Shown here: positions 45,883 to 54,007 of the stretch, in pieces | Layout: each line of letters starts with the position of its first letter | Numbering within the stretch: the first letter of the stretch is position 1 | From: Marinobacter adhaerens HP15 | Lineage (GTDB): Bacteria; Pseudomonadota; Gammaproteobacteria; Pseudomonadales; Oleiphilaceae | DNA: 64,000 nucleotides | Assembly (NCBI RefSeq): GCF_000166295.1 | Contig: NC_017506.1 | Span: forward strand, 1,736,001-1,800,000 | Reading direction: 5' to 3' | Notes under the pieces: model-generated | What the model saw: only the letters and a program-made list of their open reading frames with translations | Told to the model about the DNA's origin: nothing | Databases searched by the model: none | Made by a program: the position numbers and the translations under genes

Positions 45883-46868
45883 CAAATGAAGGACAGAGTA
45901 TGTTTACTCCGAATTCCATTCCCTATCAGCAACAACCTGGCTTTCAGCGCACCTACCGCCAAGGCCGCCTGAGCCTTGGCCTTTTCTTCCCCCTCGAAGC
46001 CTTTACCGGCGATACGCCGAGTATGCTCGACCAGGTCAGCTTGGCCCAAAATGCCGAAAAGCTGGGTTTCTCCGCCCTTTGGTTTCGCGACGTGCCGTTA
46101 CGCGACCCCAGCTTCGGGGATTCGGGCCAGGTGTTCGACCCCTGGGTCTACCTGGGTTTTATGGCAGCACATACTCACTCGATTGCGCTGGGTACCGCGT
46201 CGGTCATCCTGCCAATCCGTAATCCCCTGCACACTGCCAAGGCCGCAACGAGTGTCGATCAGCTCAGTGGTGGCCGTCTGTTACTCGGCGTGGCTTCCGG
46301 TGACCGTCCAGTAGAGTTCCCGGCATTCGGTGTCGACCCGGAGCAACGCGGCAGCCTGTTCCGCGAATACCTCAAGGTATTTCGCGAGGTACAGCTCAGC
46401 AGTTTCGTGCCTATAACCTGGTCCGGCGGCACGCTTGAGGGAGCCGATTTGATTCCCAAGCCGACCACGGCGGAAATTCCTTTCTTCGTTACCGGCCATA
46501 GCCGTCAGACGCTGGAGTGGATCGCCCGTTACAGTCATGGGTGGATCAGTTATCCGCGTCCCCCGAAGTCCCAGCAAGTGGTTGTCGAGAACTGGCGCAC
46601 GGCGGTTCGTGATGAATGTGGCGAGCTGTTCAAACCCTTCAGCCAGTCACTTTATCTCGACCTGACAGATAACCCGCAGACACCACCACGGCCGATCCAC
46701 TTGGGGTATCAACTGGGACGGCATCGCCTTATTGCGCTACTACACATCTTGCAGGAGATCGGCGTAAACCATGTGATTATCAATCTGAAATACGGCCAAC
46801 GACCTGCCGGCGAGGTCGTTGAGGAAATCGGTGAATTCGTTTTACCTGACTTCGCCATGTCGGCATAA
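45879..46868 (+). CDS. Luciferase-like (LLM class) flavin oxidoreductase
   Basis: A 329-residue bacterial-luciferase-fold protein: LSLGLFFPLEAF, QNAEKLGFSALWFRDVPLR, TASVILPIRNPLHTAKAATSVDQLSGGRLLLGVASGD. It overlaps clpK by 4 bp (ATGA), so the two are coupled; ATG at 45900 (MFTPN) is an alternative start. Reduced-flavin-dependent; substrate unknown. Confidence 0.82.
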   Translation: MTNEGQSMFTPNSIPYQQQPGFQRTYRQGRLSLGLFFPLEAFTGDTPSMLDQVSLAQNAEKLGFSALWFRDVPLRDPSFGDSGQVFDPWVYLGFMAAHTHSIALGTASVILPIRNPLHTAKAATSVDQLSGGRLLLGVASGDRPVEFPAFGVDPEQRGSLFREYLKVFREVQLSSFVPITWSGGTLEGADLIPKPTTAEIPFFVTGHSRQTLEWIARYSHGWISYPRPPKSQQVVVENWRTAVRDECGELFKPFSQSLYLDLTDNPQTPPRPIHLGYQLGRHRLIALLHILQEIGVNHVIINLKYGQRPAGEVVEEIGEFVLPDFAMSA

Positions 46869-46916
46869 AAGCCGGTCAGGAGCTGTACGGGGGAGGGCAT
46901 CGCCAGTGTTCAAAAT

Positions 46917-47738
46917 CTAGCCGAAGAAGGCGAGGGTGCGAACCTCGATACTCTCTCGAGGCGGGGCTCCTGGCGGCGTATTGGGGTCCTGGAAGGCCGT
47001 ATGGGGGGTGAAGCGGGCACGGCCGTCGTGACGCGAGTCATACCCTTTGATCAGCAAGGCTTCGTCACGGCGCATGTCCGGAAAATAGTACCAGCGCTGG
47101 CGCGGATTGTAGGCCAGGTGGTAGATCTCACCGATACGATCCGGGTAGACCAGGTCGGTGGCCAGCAGGTCATCGGAGTCGAGCGTCGATGCGTCCAGCA
47201 GCGCCAGCGGCGAACGCTTGACGGGCCCATTTATGGGGCGCCATAGGTTGATCTGAGCTACCGGCATTGCCGCCAGAGCGTCGGCCTGTTCGCTGCCCAG
47301 CACGTCGCGCACACGCTCAGGCCCTGAGCGCTCGGTGTAGTCATTATGCACGCGGCTGGCCGGGCCGCGAATGCCCCGTTGCTCGGCATCGCTACGCCGG
47401 GTGTGGTCGAAGATGACGACGCGGCTCGCTCCCGTCAGCTCTTTAATCAAAGCCTCGACTTCGGCATAGTAGACGCTTTCCACCAACGTATCGTCGTAAA
47501 GGTCCTCGACCACCGTGTCCCGCCGATGAAGTTCGAACCCCTGCTTGTCCAGAGAAAGGCTGTCTACCAGCGGTCGGCCGTTGTATATCGTGACGTCGCG
47601 CTCCTCCTGTTCTGCAAAGTAGTGCGGTTCACTGTCACCGGTCAGGGCTTCGGTATGCACATAGGGCTTCGCGTCGTGCTTGACCAGATAGGTGAGCGTC
47701 GTGGTAATGCTGGCGGGCATGTCCGCTGAGTGCTGCAA
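46917..47738 (-). CDS. CmcJ/NvfI-like oxidoreductase family protein
   Basis: A 273-residue protein resembling the CmcJ/asaB/NvfI family (2-oxoglutarate-dioxygenase-like fold, many fungal and some bacterial members): ESVYYAEVEALIKELTGASRVVIFDHTRRS, RVHNDYTERSGPERV, INLWRPINGPVKRSPLALLDA, YHLAYNPRQRWYYFPDM, LIKGYDSRHDGRARFTPHTAFQDP. I chose TTG 47738 because AGGAGG lies 6 bases upstream; ATG 47720 has none. Iron ligands fit HND and the later His. Substrate unknown. Confidence 0.65.
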   Translation of the reverse strand: MQHSADMPASITTTLTYLVKHDAKPYVHTEALTGDSEPHYFAEQEERDVTIYNGRPLVDSLSLDKQGFELHRRDTVVEDLYDDTLVESVYYAEVEALIKELTGASRVVIFDHTRRSDAEQRGIRGPASRVHNDYTERSGPERVRDVLGSEQADALAAMPVAQINLWRPINGPVKRSPLALLDASTLDSDDLLATDLVYPDRIGEIYHLAYNPRQRWYYFPDMRRDEALLIKGYDSRHDGRARFTPHTAFQDPNTPPGAPPRESIEVRTLAFFG

Positions 47739-47982
47739 GAAACACCTCCTGGTCCGCTGAACGCGTCCAGAGTGTGGTGTCATCGTGGGGGCGCGATAGC
47801 TTTAGAGTTCTTCACTACCAAGTATAGGCCATCAGACGGCAACTTTCCCTGCCTTGGCCCGGTTCTTTGGTCAAATGTTACATCGCGTCGTAATCGCTCA
47901 CGGGGTGCACCTTCGCGTAGTGAGCTATAGTGTTAGTAGAGCCCCACTCAGTATTCTCTCAACCAGTCAACCTGAGGTCATT

Positions 47983-49311
47983 ATGACCGAGTCGACCCAC
48001 CATCCGAACGATCAGCCGGCCTCAACCGACACCGTGTATGGAATGCCGGCCTATCCCGATAGGGCTGCGGCCGTCAACGAAGTGCATGCACGCCCACACC
48101 TCATGATTCAGGCCCCGAGGGAGATGTTGCAGTTCGCTTTCATGACGGGAGGAAATCTGACCAAGGATAAGTTGGCGATGAATGAGTTGTCTGGGCGTCT
48201 CCACGTGGCTGAGCCTGACCAATCTACGTCCTTTCATGGCTTGACCTGGGAAGACGGAGGCCTGCATTGCGAAAAGCACTCGGAGTATTCCACGTATCTG
48301 TGGTGTGCCGAGCTTGATCCCGAAACCGGAGAACCGCGCGGCGAGAATCCTTTCAAGCATGGATTCATACCTCCCGGCCCGGTGGTATCGGGCGTGCGCC
48401 TGACGTTTCTTCCATGGAATTCGGATACTGAGAAGGAGGTAGATCGCTTCGATCCTTCCTGCCTTTGTTACTCGCTGGTAGAAAGTGGGGACGCTGCCAT
48501 CCTCACCGATTTCCGACAGGATGAAGACGGCCTGACGCACATCCTGATCCTTGCGCGTGATTTAAAACCCGCACGAGCGGGGGCGCTGGCGCAACGCCTT
48601 CTGGAGATCGAGACCTACCGGACCTTAGCCTTGTTGTCGTTGCCATTGACCAGGTCAATGACGACGGAGCTGCGAAGCATGGAGTCACAACTGGCCATGA
48701 TGACTGATGAGATGTCTACGAACTCGGAAGCGCGGCGTGATAACCATTCCCTTCTGTCAGAATTGACCAGTCTGGGTGCAAAACTGGAGGCCTGTGTTGC
48801 TGCGAATCTCTATCGATTTGGCGCCAGCCGGGCTTACTACGAGATTGTTGAAGAGAGGTTGGCAACGCTAGTGGAGGAGGGCGTATCGGGATACTTCACC
48901 TGGCGGGATTTCCTTCAGCGTCGTATTGCTCCTGCGATGCGAACCTGCCTTTCGGTTAAAGAGCGCCAGGCCAAGCTCTCCGACGAACTGACCCGAAACA
49001 TCTCACTGCTGCGCTCCTGGGTCGATGTCGAACTGGAACGTCAGAATCGGGACTTGCTGGCGTCGATGAACAACCGAGTCAAGCTGCAATTGCGTCTTCA
49101 GCAAACGGTTGAAGGCCTGTCTGTGGCAGCAATTTCATATTACGTCGTGAGTCTTTCAGGCTATTTCCTGAAGGGTATTCCATTCATTTACGATGTTGTC
49201 ACACCGGTGATGTCGGTACTGGTACCCGTCGTGATGCTGTCGATCTGGTGGAAAGTTCGTCGGATCAGGCATGCCCACGAGGATTCCACGGCGCTGGAAA
49301 GGTCTTACTGA
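47983..49311 (+). CDS. DUF3422-family membrane protein
   Basis: A 442-residue DUF3422 protein: AAAVNEVHARPHLMIQAPREMLQFAF at the start, long helical middle region (METQL-like SMESQLAMMTDEMST, ARREN-like segments) and two C-terminal membrane helices (VAAISYYVVSLSGYFLKGI; VMSVLVPVVMLSIWWKV) linked by FIYDVV. It resembles a coiled-coil sensor or CorA-like architecture, but function is unknown. ATG 47983 is the first start inside the conserved region. Confidence 0.8.
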   Translation: MTESTHHPNDQPASTDTVYGMPAYPDRAAAVNEVHARPHLMIQAPREMLQFAFMTGGNLTKDKLAMNELSGRLHVAEPDQSTSFHGLTWEDGGLHCEKHSEYSTYLWCAELDPETGEPRGENPFKHGFIPPGPVVSGVRLTFLPWNSDTEKEVDRFDPSCLCYSLVESGDAAILTDFRQDEDGLTHILILARDLKPARAGALAQRLLEIETYRTLALLSLPLTRSMTTELRSMESQLAMMTDEMSTNSEARRDNHSLLSELTSLGAKLEACVAANLYRFGASRAYYEIVEERLATLVEEGVSGYFTWRDFLQRRIAPAMRTCLSVKERQAKLSDELTRNISLLRSWVDVELERQNRDLLASMNNRVKLQLRLQQTVEGLSVAAISYYVVSLSGYFLKGIPFIYDVVTPVMSVLVPVVMLSIWWKVRRIRHAHEDSTALERSY

Positions 49312-49421
49312 CGATCTACCGGCTTGAAACGCGAAAAGGGGAAATCGGCAATCGTGGAGCGTCCGCTTTCGGACGCAACCATTTGATGGGTTCAGTCATC
49401 TGATCTTTCTGGGGTGAGGCT

Positions 49422-49688
49422 ATGGCAGGTGGATGGTCACGTGATGGTTCGGTTCAGGAACAGATCGACGCAAGCGTTGAAGACGAGATTGAGCGCGCTC
49501 GCAGCCAGCTTACCGTGGGTGAGAGTGCCGCGAAATGCGATGAATGTTGCGCGCCAATTCCAGAGGCCCGGCGCAAGGCGATTCCCGGAGTTCGGCTTTG
49601 TATTGACTGCCAGTCGGCCCATGAAAAGCGGAATACCCGGGCTAGCGGTATCAATCGGAGGGGCAGTAAGGATAGCCAGCTTCGATAG
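49422..49688 (+). CDS. DksA/TraR-type C4 zinc-finger protein
   Basis: An 88-residue protein: acidic/coil N-terminus (VEDEIERARSQLTVGESA), zinc finger CDECCAPIPEARRKAIPGVRLCIDCQ (CxxC-n17-CxxC). Similar in size to YbiI/TraR-like members, which bind RNA polymerase through the secondary channel. RBS GGGGTGAGG precedes the ATG. Confidence 0.85.
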   Translation: MAGGWSRDGSVQEQIDASVEDEIERARSQLTVGESAAKCDECCAPIPEARRKAIPGVRLCIDCQSAHEKRNTRASGINRRGSKDSQLR

Positions 49689-49711
49689 CCGCTGGGTTTG
49701 CATGCCGATCC

Positions 49712-49730
49712 GAATGTTCGCTTTGCGACC
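49712..49730. repeat. 19-bp direct repeat, left copy
   Basis: GAATGTTCGCTTTGCGACC occurs here and identically at 52748-52766. The two copies bracket the merR-ADC-OYE cassette. It resembles a widespread intergenic repeat class (GAATGTCCGCTTT...) in proteobacteria. Confidence 0.6.
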
Positions 49731-49871
49731 GTTCCGCATCCGAGGCAATCCCTAAACAAAAACGGGCATTGAGATTCGAATAACATGACCGCGTAGTGAC
49801 AGACAACTGGGCGCCTGCCGCAGCAATTGGTAAAGTTAAATCACGCGTTAATCTTTAACTGGCAGGCACGC

Positions 49872-50288
49872 ATGAAAATCAGTGAAATTGCCAAGCTCAC
49901 GCAGCTGGCACCTTCCAAGATCCGCTTTTATGAACACATCGGATTGCTGAAAAACGTGCAACGCAAGGCAAACGGCTATCGCAGCTATCCGCCCGAAGCG
50001 GTCACCGTGCTGAAGCTTATTACCACGGCGCAACAGGCTGGATTTAGTCTGGATGAGCTGAGATCTCTGCTTCCGTCGGACATGGAAGCGTGGGACCACA
50101 GTTTTCTTCTGCAATCACTCCACCAGAAGGTTCGGGATATTGAGGACATGGAGCAGAAGCTGGCTGCCAGTAAAGCCCAGTTGCTGGATGTTCTGGCGGA
50201 TATTGAGGCCAAACCGGAGGACATGGATTGTGCCGACAACGCAAAACGGGTGCTTTCCCAGTATGGTCTGGGAAAGCCCGAGCACTGA
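49872..50288 (+). CDS. MerR-family regulator
   Basis: A 138-residue MerR protein: MKISEIAKLTQLAPSKIRFY helix-turn-helix, wing EHIGLLKNVQRKANGYRSYPPEAVTVLK, then a long coiled-coil helix. No cysteine metal-binding site at the C-terminus except C209-type single residue (MDCADN), so probably not a metal sensor. Likely acts on the two 19-bp-spacer promoters at 51297-51372. Confidence 0.85.
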   Translation: MKISEIAKLTQLAPSKIRFYEHIGLLKNVQRKANGYRSYPPEAVTVLKLITTAQQAGFSLDELRSLLPSDMEAWDHSFLLQSLHQKVRDIEDMEQKLAASKAQLLDVLADIEAKPEDMDCADNAKRVLSQYGLGKPEH

Positions 50289-50290
50289 CC

Positions 50291-51259
50291 TCAGTCGTTC
50301 AGGGAAGCCAGTGGTTTTGGCGCGTAAAGTGCGCTCTGAAAGCTGGGAACGTAGTCGTATCGGACCATCTCACCAAGATCCAAGCTGCGAATAAAGTCCG
50401 AGAACTCACCCTCACCCAACTCAAGATTGACGGCTTCGTCATCCATGGTCGAACCATGTTTGAGTTGGCGTGAATCGGCGTGGCCATAGACCAGGCGCCC
50501 ATCCTGATCAATATTAATGAAGCTGTTAGTCACAAGGGTTTCTTCTTCGGAAACATCCTCCAATCGTTCGGTCTCAAATACAAAATCCAGTTTTCCGCTT
50601 TTCTGGTCCATCACTTCAAAGGTCACCGAGTGATCGCTCATCCGGTAGTTAATGCCTATCAGCCATTTGGGCAGGTTGTATCCGACTACACCGCGTACCC
50701 GCGCCAGTTCAGTATCCACAGGCAGCTTGAGAACATAACCCCAGAAATCTGCATTTCGGGACTGCCGGAAGAGGCTGATAGGGCCCCTGTTGGCGTTGCC
50801 AGGCTTGGTAGTGACTATCGCCAGCGAGATTTCGTTGTAAGAGTCATTGTCGCAGTAGTGATAGGCGTAGCCCGTCAGCGCTACTAACCCCCTGCCTGGC
50901 CAGATACTTAAGGGTTGAACCTGCTCTCGCACCTCTTCGGGCATGAGCGAGGTGAGACGGTCCAGATCGGCGGTAAAAATCGCCGTCACCTTGCTGTTTT
51001 CATAGTAAAAATTTGGTGAATAGGATTCAAACCCAATATCCACTTTCTGTTTTTCCAGCGTTCGAAACCAGCTCAGATCGGTTTCCGGCGATTCCTCTGC
51101 AATGACCGAGAGTGGCGGGTTCGAACGGAATCGATCGTAGAGGCCGTCCTCGATAACGGGTACGTCGTAACCCGCAATGTCTATGATGGTGGTCTCCGCG
51201 TGGGACAGTGAAGACATAAGCGCCAGTGCCAGCCCTGCTGCTCTGTGTGTGAATCTCAT
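50291..51259 (-). CDS. Exported acetoacetate-decarboxylase-fold protein
   Basis: A 322-residue protein with signal peptide (HRAAGLALALMSSLSHA) and an acetoacetate decarboxylase (ADC) family domain: FTADLDRLTSLMPEEVR, LSIWPGRGLVALTGYAYHYCDNDSYNEISLAIVT, GYVLKLPVDTELARVRGVVGYNLPKWLIGI (RVRGxxGYxLPK motif). ADC-fold proteins are normally cytosolic; the signal peptide is unusual, so it may not be a true decarboxylase. ATG 51259 follows GGGAGGT. Divergent from the OYE gene. Confidence 0.8.
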   Translation of the reverse strand: MRFTHRAAGLALALMSSLSHAETTIIDIAGYDVPVIEDGLYDRFRSNPPLSVIAEESPETDLSWFRTLEKQKVDIGFESYSPNFYYENSKVTAIFTADLDRLTSLMPEEVREQVQPLSIWPGRGLVALTGYAYHYCDNDSYNEISLAIVTTKPGNANRGPISLFRQSRNADFWGYVLKLPVDTELARVRGVVGYNLPKWLIGINYRMSDHSVTFEVMDQKSGKLDFVFETERLEDVSEEETLVTNSFINIDQDGRLVYGHADSRQLKHGSTMDDEAVNLELGEGEFSDFIRSLDLGEMVRYDYVPSFQSALYAPKPLASLND

Positions 51260-51296
51260 TCCTAGTACCTCCCAATGTGTGTTGGTTGCGGGAAGC

Positions 51297-51327
51297 ACCT
51301 TAAGGTTAAATCTAACTTTAAGGTCAA
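51297..51327 (-). promoter_or_regulatory. MerR-type promoter of the ADC gene
   Basis: On the minus strand TTGACC (51327-51322), 19-base spacer, TAAGGT (51302-51297). The spacer carries an imperfect palindrome with 11-base arms starting CCTTAAGGTTA at 51298-51323. The over-long spacer with a central dyad is the hallmark of MerR-activated promoters. Confidence 0.7.
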
Positions 51328-51341
51328 CCTTTATTTTCCTG

Positions 51342-51372
51342 TTGACCTTAAAGTTGACTTTAAGGATAGAGT
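51342..51372 (+). promoter_or_regulatory. MerR-type promoter of the OYE gene
   Basis: TTGACC (51342-51347), 19-base spacer, TAGAGT (51367-51372). The dyad CCTTAAAGTTGACTTTAAGG occupies 51346-51365, with 9-bp perfect arms. Confidence 0.7.
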
Positions 51373-51398
51373 CGCCTCACATCCTAAGGAGGTGACCC

Positions 51399-52622
51399 AT
51401 GAACGTATTTCAACCACTCTTGCTCCCGAATGGCACCCAGGTGCCTAACCGAATTGCCAAGGCCGCCATGGAAGAGAACATGGCGGATTCGAATTTCGCC
51501 CCCTCGGAGGGCCTCATTCAGCTATACCGGGCGTGGGCCGAAGGTGGTTCCGGCCTTTTGATAAGCGGAAATGTGATGATTGACCGCCGGGCGATGACCG
51601 GTCCGGGCGGCGTGGTTCTGGAGAACGACGATCAATTGCCACTCTTCAAACGATGGGCTGACACCGGGCGAGCGCGGGGCGCGCAGTTCTGGATGCAGAT
51701 TAATCATCCCGGTCGTCAAATGCCGGGCGATCTGGCGCAGGAAACCTGGGCGCCGTCGCCGATATCCGTCGATCTGGGCAAGATGTCCAAGCATTTCAAT
51801 CCGCCACGAGAGCTTACGGAAGAAAAGATCCAAGATGTGATTGCGCGTTTCATTGAAACAGCCAGACTGGCTGAGCAGGCCGGGTTCACGGGCGTCGAGG
51901 TCCACGGCGCGCACGGGTACCTGATCAGTCAGTTCCTGTCACCGCTGACCAACAAGCGCCGGGATCAGTGGGGCGGCTCGCTTGAGAATCGCGCACGCCT
52001 GTTGATCGAGGTGGTTCGCGGTATCCGCGCTGCGGTGTCACCGGACTTCGCCGTGGCAGTAAAACTGAACTCCGCCGACTTTCAGCGAGGTGGCTTCAGT
52101 CAGGATGATGCACGGCAGGTTGTGTCCATGCTGAACCCTCTGGGTGTGGACCTGGTCGAGCTGTCGGGTGGCAGCTACGAGGCGCCTGCCATGCACGGGG
52201 GTGCCCGGGATGGCCGCACCTTGGCAAGAGAAGCCTATTTCTTTGAATTCGCCAAAGACATCCAGGCCTTCGCAAGAATGCCAGTCATGGTGACGGGTGG
52301 CGTACGCCGCTTGCCCGTGGCAGAGCAGGTCGTGAGTAGCGGCGTGGACATGGTAGGCATCGCAACGGCGCTGGCCATCGATCCAAACTTGCCGAGAGAC
52401 TGGGAAAACGGCCGAAACAGCGCACCGGAACTGTCCCCGATCACCTGGAAAAACAAACCTTTGGCATCCCTGGCGTATATGTCGGTGGTGAAATACCAGC
52501 TGCTCAAACACAGCCTGGGAAAGCCTGCCAAACCGGAAGTGTCGCCGCTTTGGGCTCTGGCTTGCGGACAACTGAACAACACTGTTCGTAGCCGCAGGTA
52601 CCGCAGGAAAATGGCGGCTTAA
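51399..52622 (+). CDS. Old Yellow Enzyme-family NADH:flavin oxidoreductase
   Basis: A 407-residue OYE/2,4-dienoyl-CoA-reductase-like TIM barrel: VPNRIAKAAMEENMA, MQINHPGRQM, AGFTGVEVHGAHGYLISQFL, SPLTNKRRDQWGGSLENRARLL, and C-terminal VDMVGIATALAIDPNLPRDW. FMN-dependent reduction of electron-poor alkenes. The RBS AAGGAGGTGA is excellent. Controlled by the MerR-type promoter together with the divergent ADC gene. Confidence 0.9.
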   Translation: MNVFQPLLLPNGTQVPNRIAKAAMEENMADSNFAPSEGLIQLYRAWAEGGSGLLISGNVMIDRRAMTGPGGVVLENDDQLPLFKRWADTGRARGAQFWMQINHPGRQMPGDLAQETWAPSPISVDLGKMSKHFNPPRELTEEKIQDVIARFIETARLAEQAGFTGVEVHGAHGYLISQFLSPLTNKRRDQWGGSLENRARLLIEVVRGIRAAVSPDFAVAVKLNSADFQRGGFSQDDARQVVSMLNPLGVDLVELSGGSYEAPAMHGGARDGRTLAREAYFFEFAKDIQAFARMPVMVTGGVRRLPVAEQVVSSGVDMVGIATALAIDPNLPRDWENGRNSAPELSPITWKNKPLASLAYMSVVKYQLLKHSLGKPAKPEVSPLWALACGQLNNTVRSRRYRRKMAA

Positions 52623-52662
52623 TGCGCGGTCGAGGGAAGCCGGCAATTTTGGCTTTTTGAAG

Positions 52663-52700
52663 CGTTGGCAGGTCGAATTCGCCGTGATCGCCTGCCAACG
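52663..52700. terminator. Inverted repeat after the OYE gene
   Basis: CGTTGGCAGG and CCTGCCAACG, 10-bp perfect arms around an 18-base loop. No T tail, so it may be structural or a recombination feature. Confidence 0.4.
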
Positions 52701-53095
52701 TTGTCGCAACTTTGACCAGGCTGAACGCTCGCTTTCGAGATCTATATGAATGTTCGCTTTGCGACCAAAGCTTCAGTTTCGAACCTCCACCGACCAACTT
52801 CGTCACCCGGAGTCGCCAGTTGCCGTTCGACGTCGTCATTGGCATTGCCCCAGAGCAGATCGGAAACGATCGGTTCTTTTCCGATTAGCGTGAGAATTAG
52901 CTCCCGAAGTCGGGACGGCATCGATTATCGTCAGTTTCTGTCACTTGAAATGTGATTTGACGCTTGTTCGTAGTTCGTCAACCGACCCCCGTTTCTCGCG
53001 GTTTTCCCGTTGGTTGCCATACTTATGAAACCGGAAGAGGGCGCTTGGCCGGGCCTGGAATTCCCCCCTGAAATTGACAGAACCCTGGACGGGAA
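52701..53095. other. Noncoding left flank of the accessory island
   Basis: No convincing gene. Holds the right copy of the 19-bp repeat (52748-52766) and scattered imperfect repeats (GAACGCTCGCTTTCGA, TCCCGAAGTCGGGA). The sequence immediately before the recombinase start is C/G-rich and may contain its att or res site, which cannot be decided by eye. Confidence 0.5.
52748..52766. repeat. 19-bp direct repeat, right copy
   Basis: Identical to 49712-49730 (GAATGTTCGCTTTGCGACC). Confidence 0.6.
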
Positions 53096-53835
53096 ATGTC
53101 AAAATCCATCACCAGCGCGCGGTCACTTCCGCGCCCGTCCCGAAATACGCGTTCGCTCGGCTTTCAGGAGCGTCCACTGGTCTCGTTCCCGATCACCGAG
53201 GTACCATCGATTGGGACCGACTCATCGACAAGCGGCCGTTGCTGCCGGAAACCCTCGACACCATGCCCAAGTACCTGCTCAAGCCCGAGGTACTGACGCT
53301 GCTGGAGGCCGAGACCCACCCCATGCACCGGCTGATCCTGGATCTGATGTGGTGCATCGGCGCGCGGGTCTCCGAGGTGCTGACGATCACGCCGGCGAGT
53401 TTCATTGATGACGGCTACGACTTCGGGGTGGTCCTCAAGACGATCAAGCAAGGGGCCGGGCGGCCGAGCAAACGCAGCCTGCAACGCTCGCCCAAGCGCT
53501 TTATTCCGATTCTGGATAGAGACTTTCAGACCCGGATCCAGAGCTACCTGTGGATGGGGAAGTTTCGGCAGGACGAGCGGATCTTTCCGATCACGCGCCA
53601 AGCGGTCAGTGCCAACATCGATCGGCTGATCGACCAGGTGGGGGGAGAGCCGCCGTTCAAGATCGGGTGCCATACCTTTCGGCACAGCTTCGCGGTGCAT
53701 CTGCTGCTGTACGGCCGACCGCTGAAGTTTGTGAGCCAACTGCTCGGGCATCGAAGCGTGGAATCCACAGAGGTTTACACAAATGTGTTAGCGTTCGACG
53801 GAGCGCATTTCTTGGAAGGCGTAGATTTTCACTGA
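53096..53835 (+). CDS. Tyrosine site-specific recombinase (possible 5' frame break)
   Basis: The C-terminal 200 residues are a tyrosine recombinase: GARVSEVLTI (catalytic Arg), CHTFRHSFAVHLL (HxxR) and LGHRSVESTEVYTNVL (H/Y). That frame is open to 53074, but its first 40 residues are unconvincing. The ATG at 53096 in another frame reads RSLGFQERPLVSFPITEVPS, and one extra G in the GGG at 53213-53215 would join it to DRLIDKRPLLPETLDTMPK. So a missing base or frame break is likely. Such short recombinases mark mobile islands or plasmid-type resolvases. Confidence 0.75.
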
Positions 53836-54007
53836 CCCTTCTCTGGGAGGAAGGGCATTCGCGAACGGAAATGAAGATCGCAAAGCCAACCGTGTTAGAT
53901 GTAAGCTCTCTACTGACGGGACTTCTAAATAATTGTTTTACAATGTCGCAGGCATTGGGTGCTTGCAAACATACCGGGCTTTGGACAAAGCCGTGTTGGG
54001 AGTAGAA

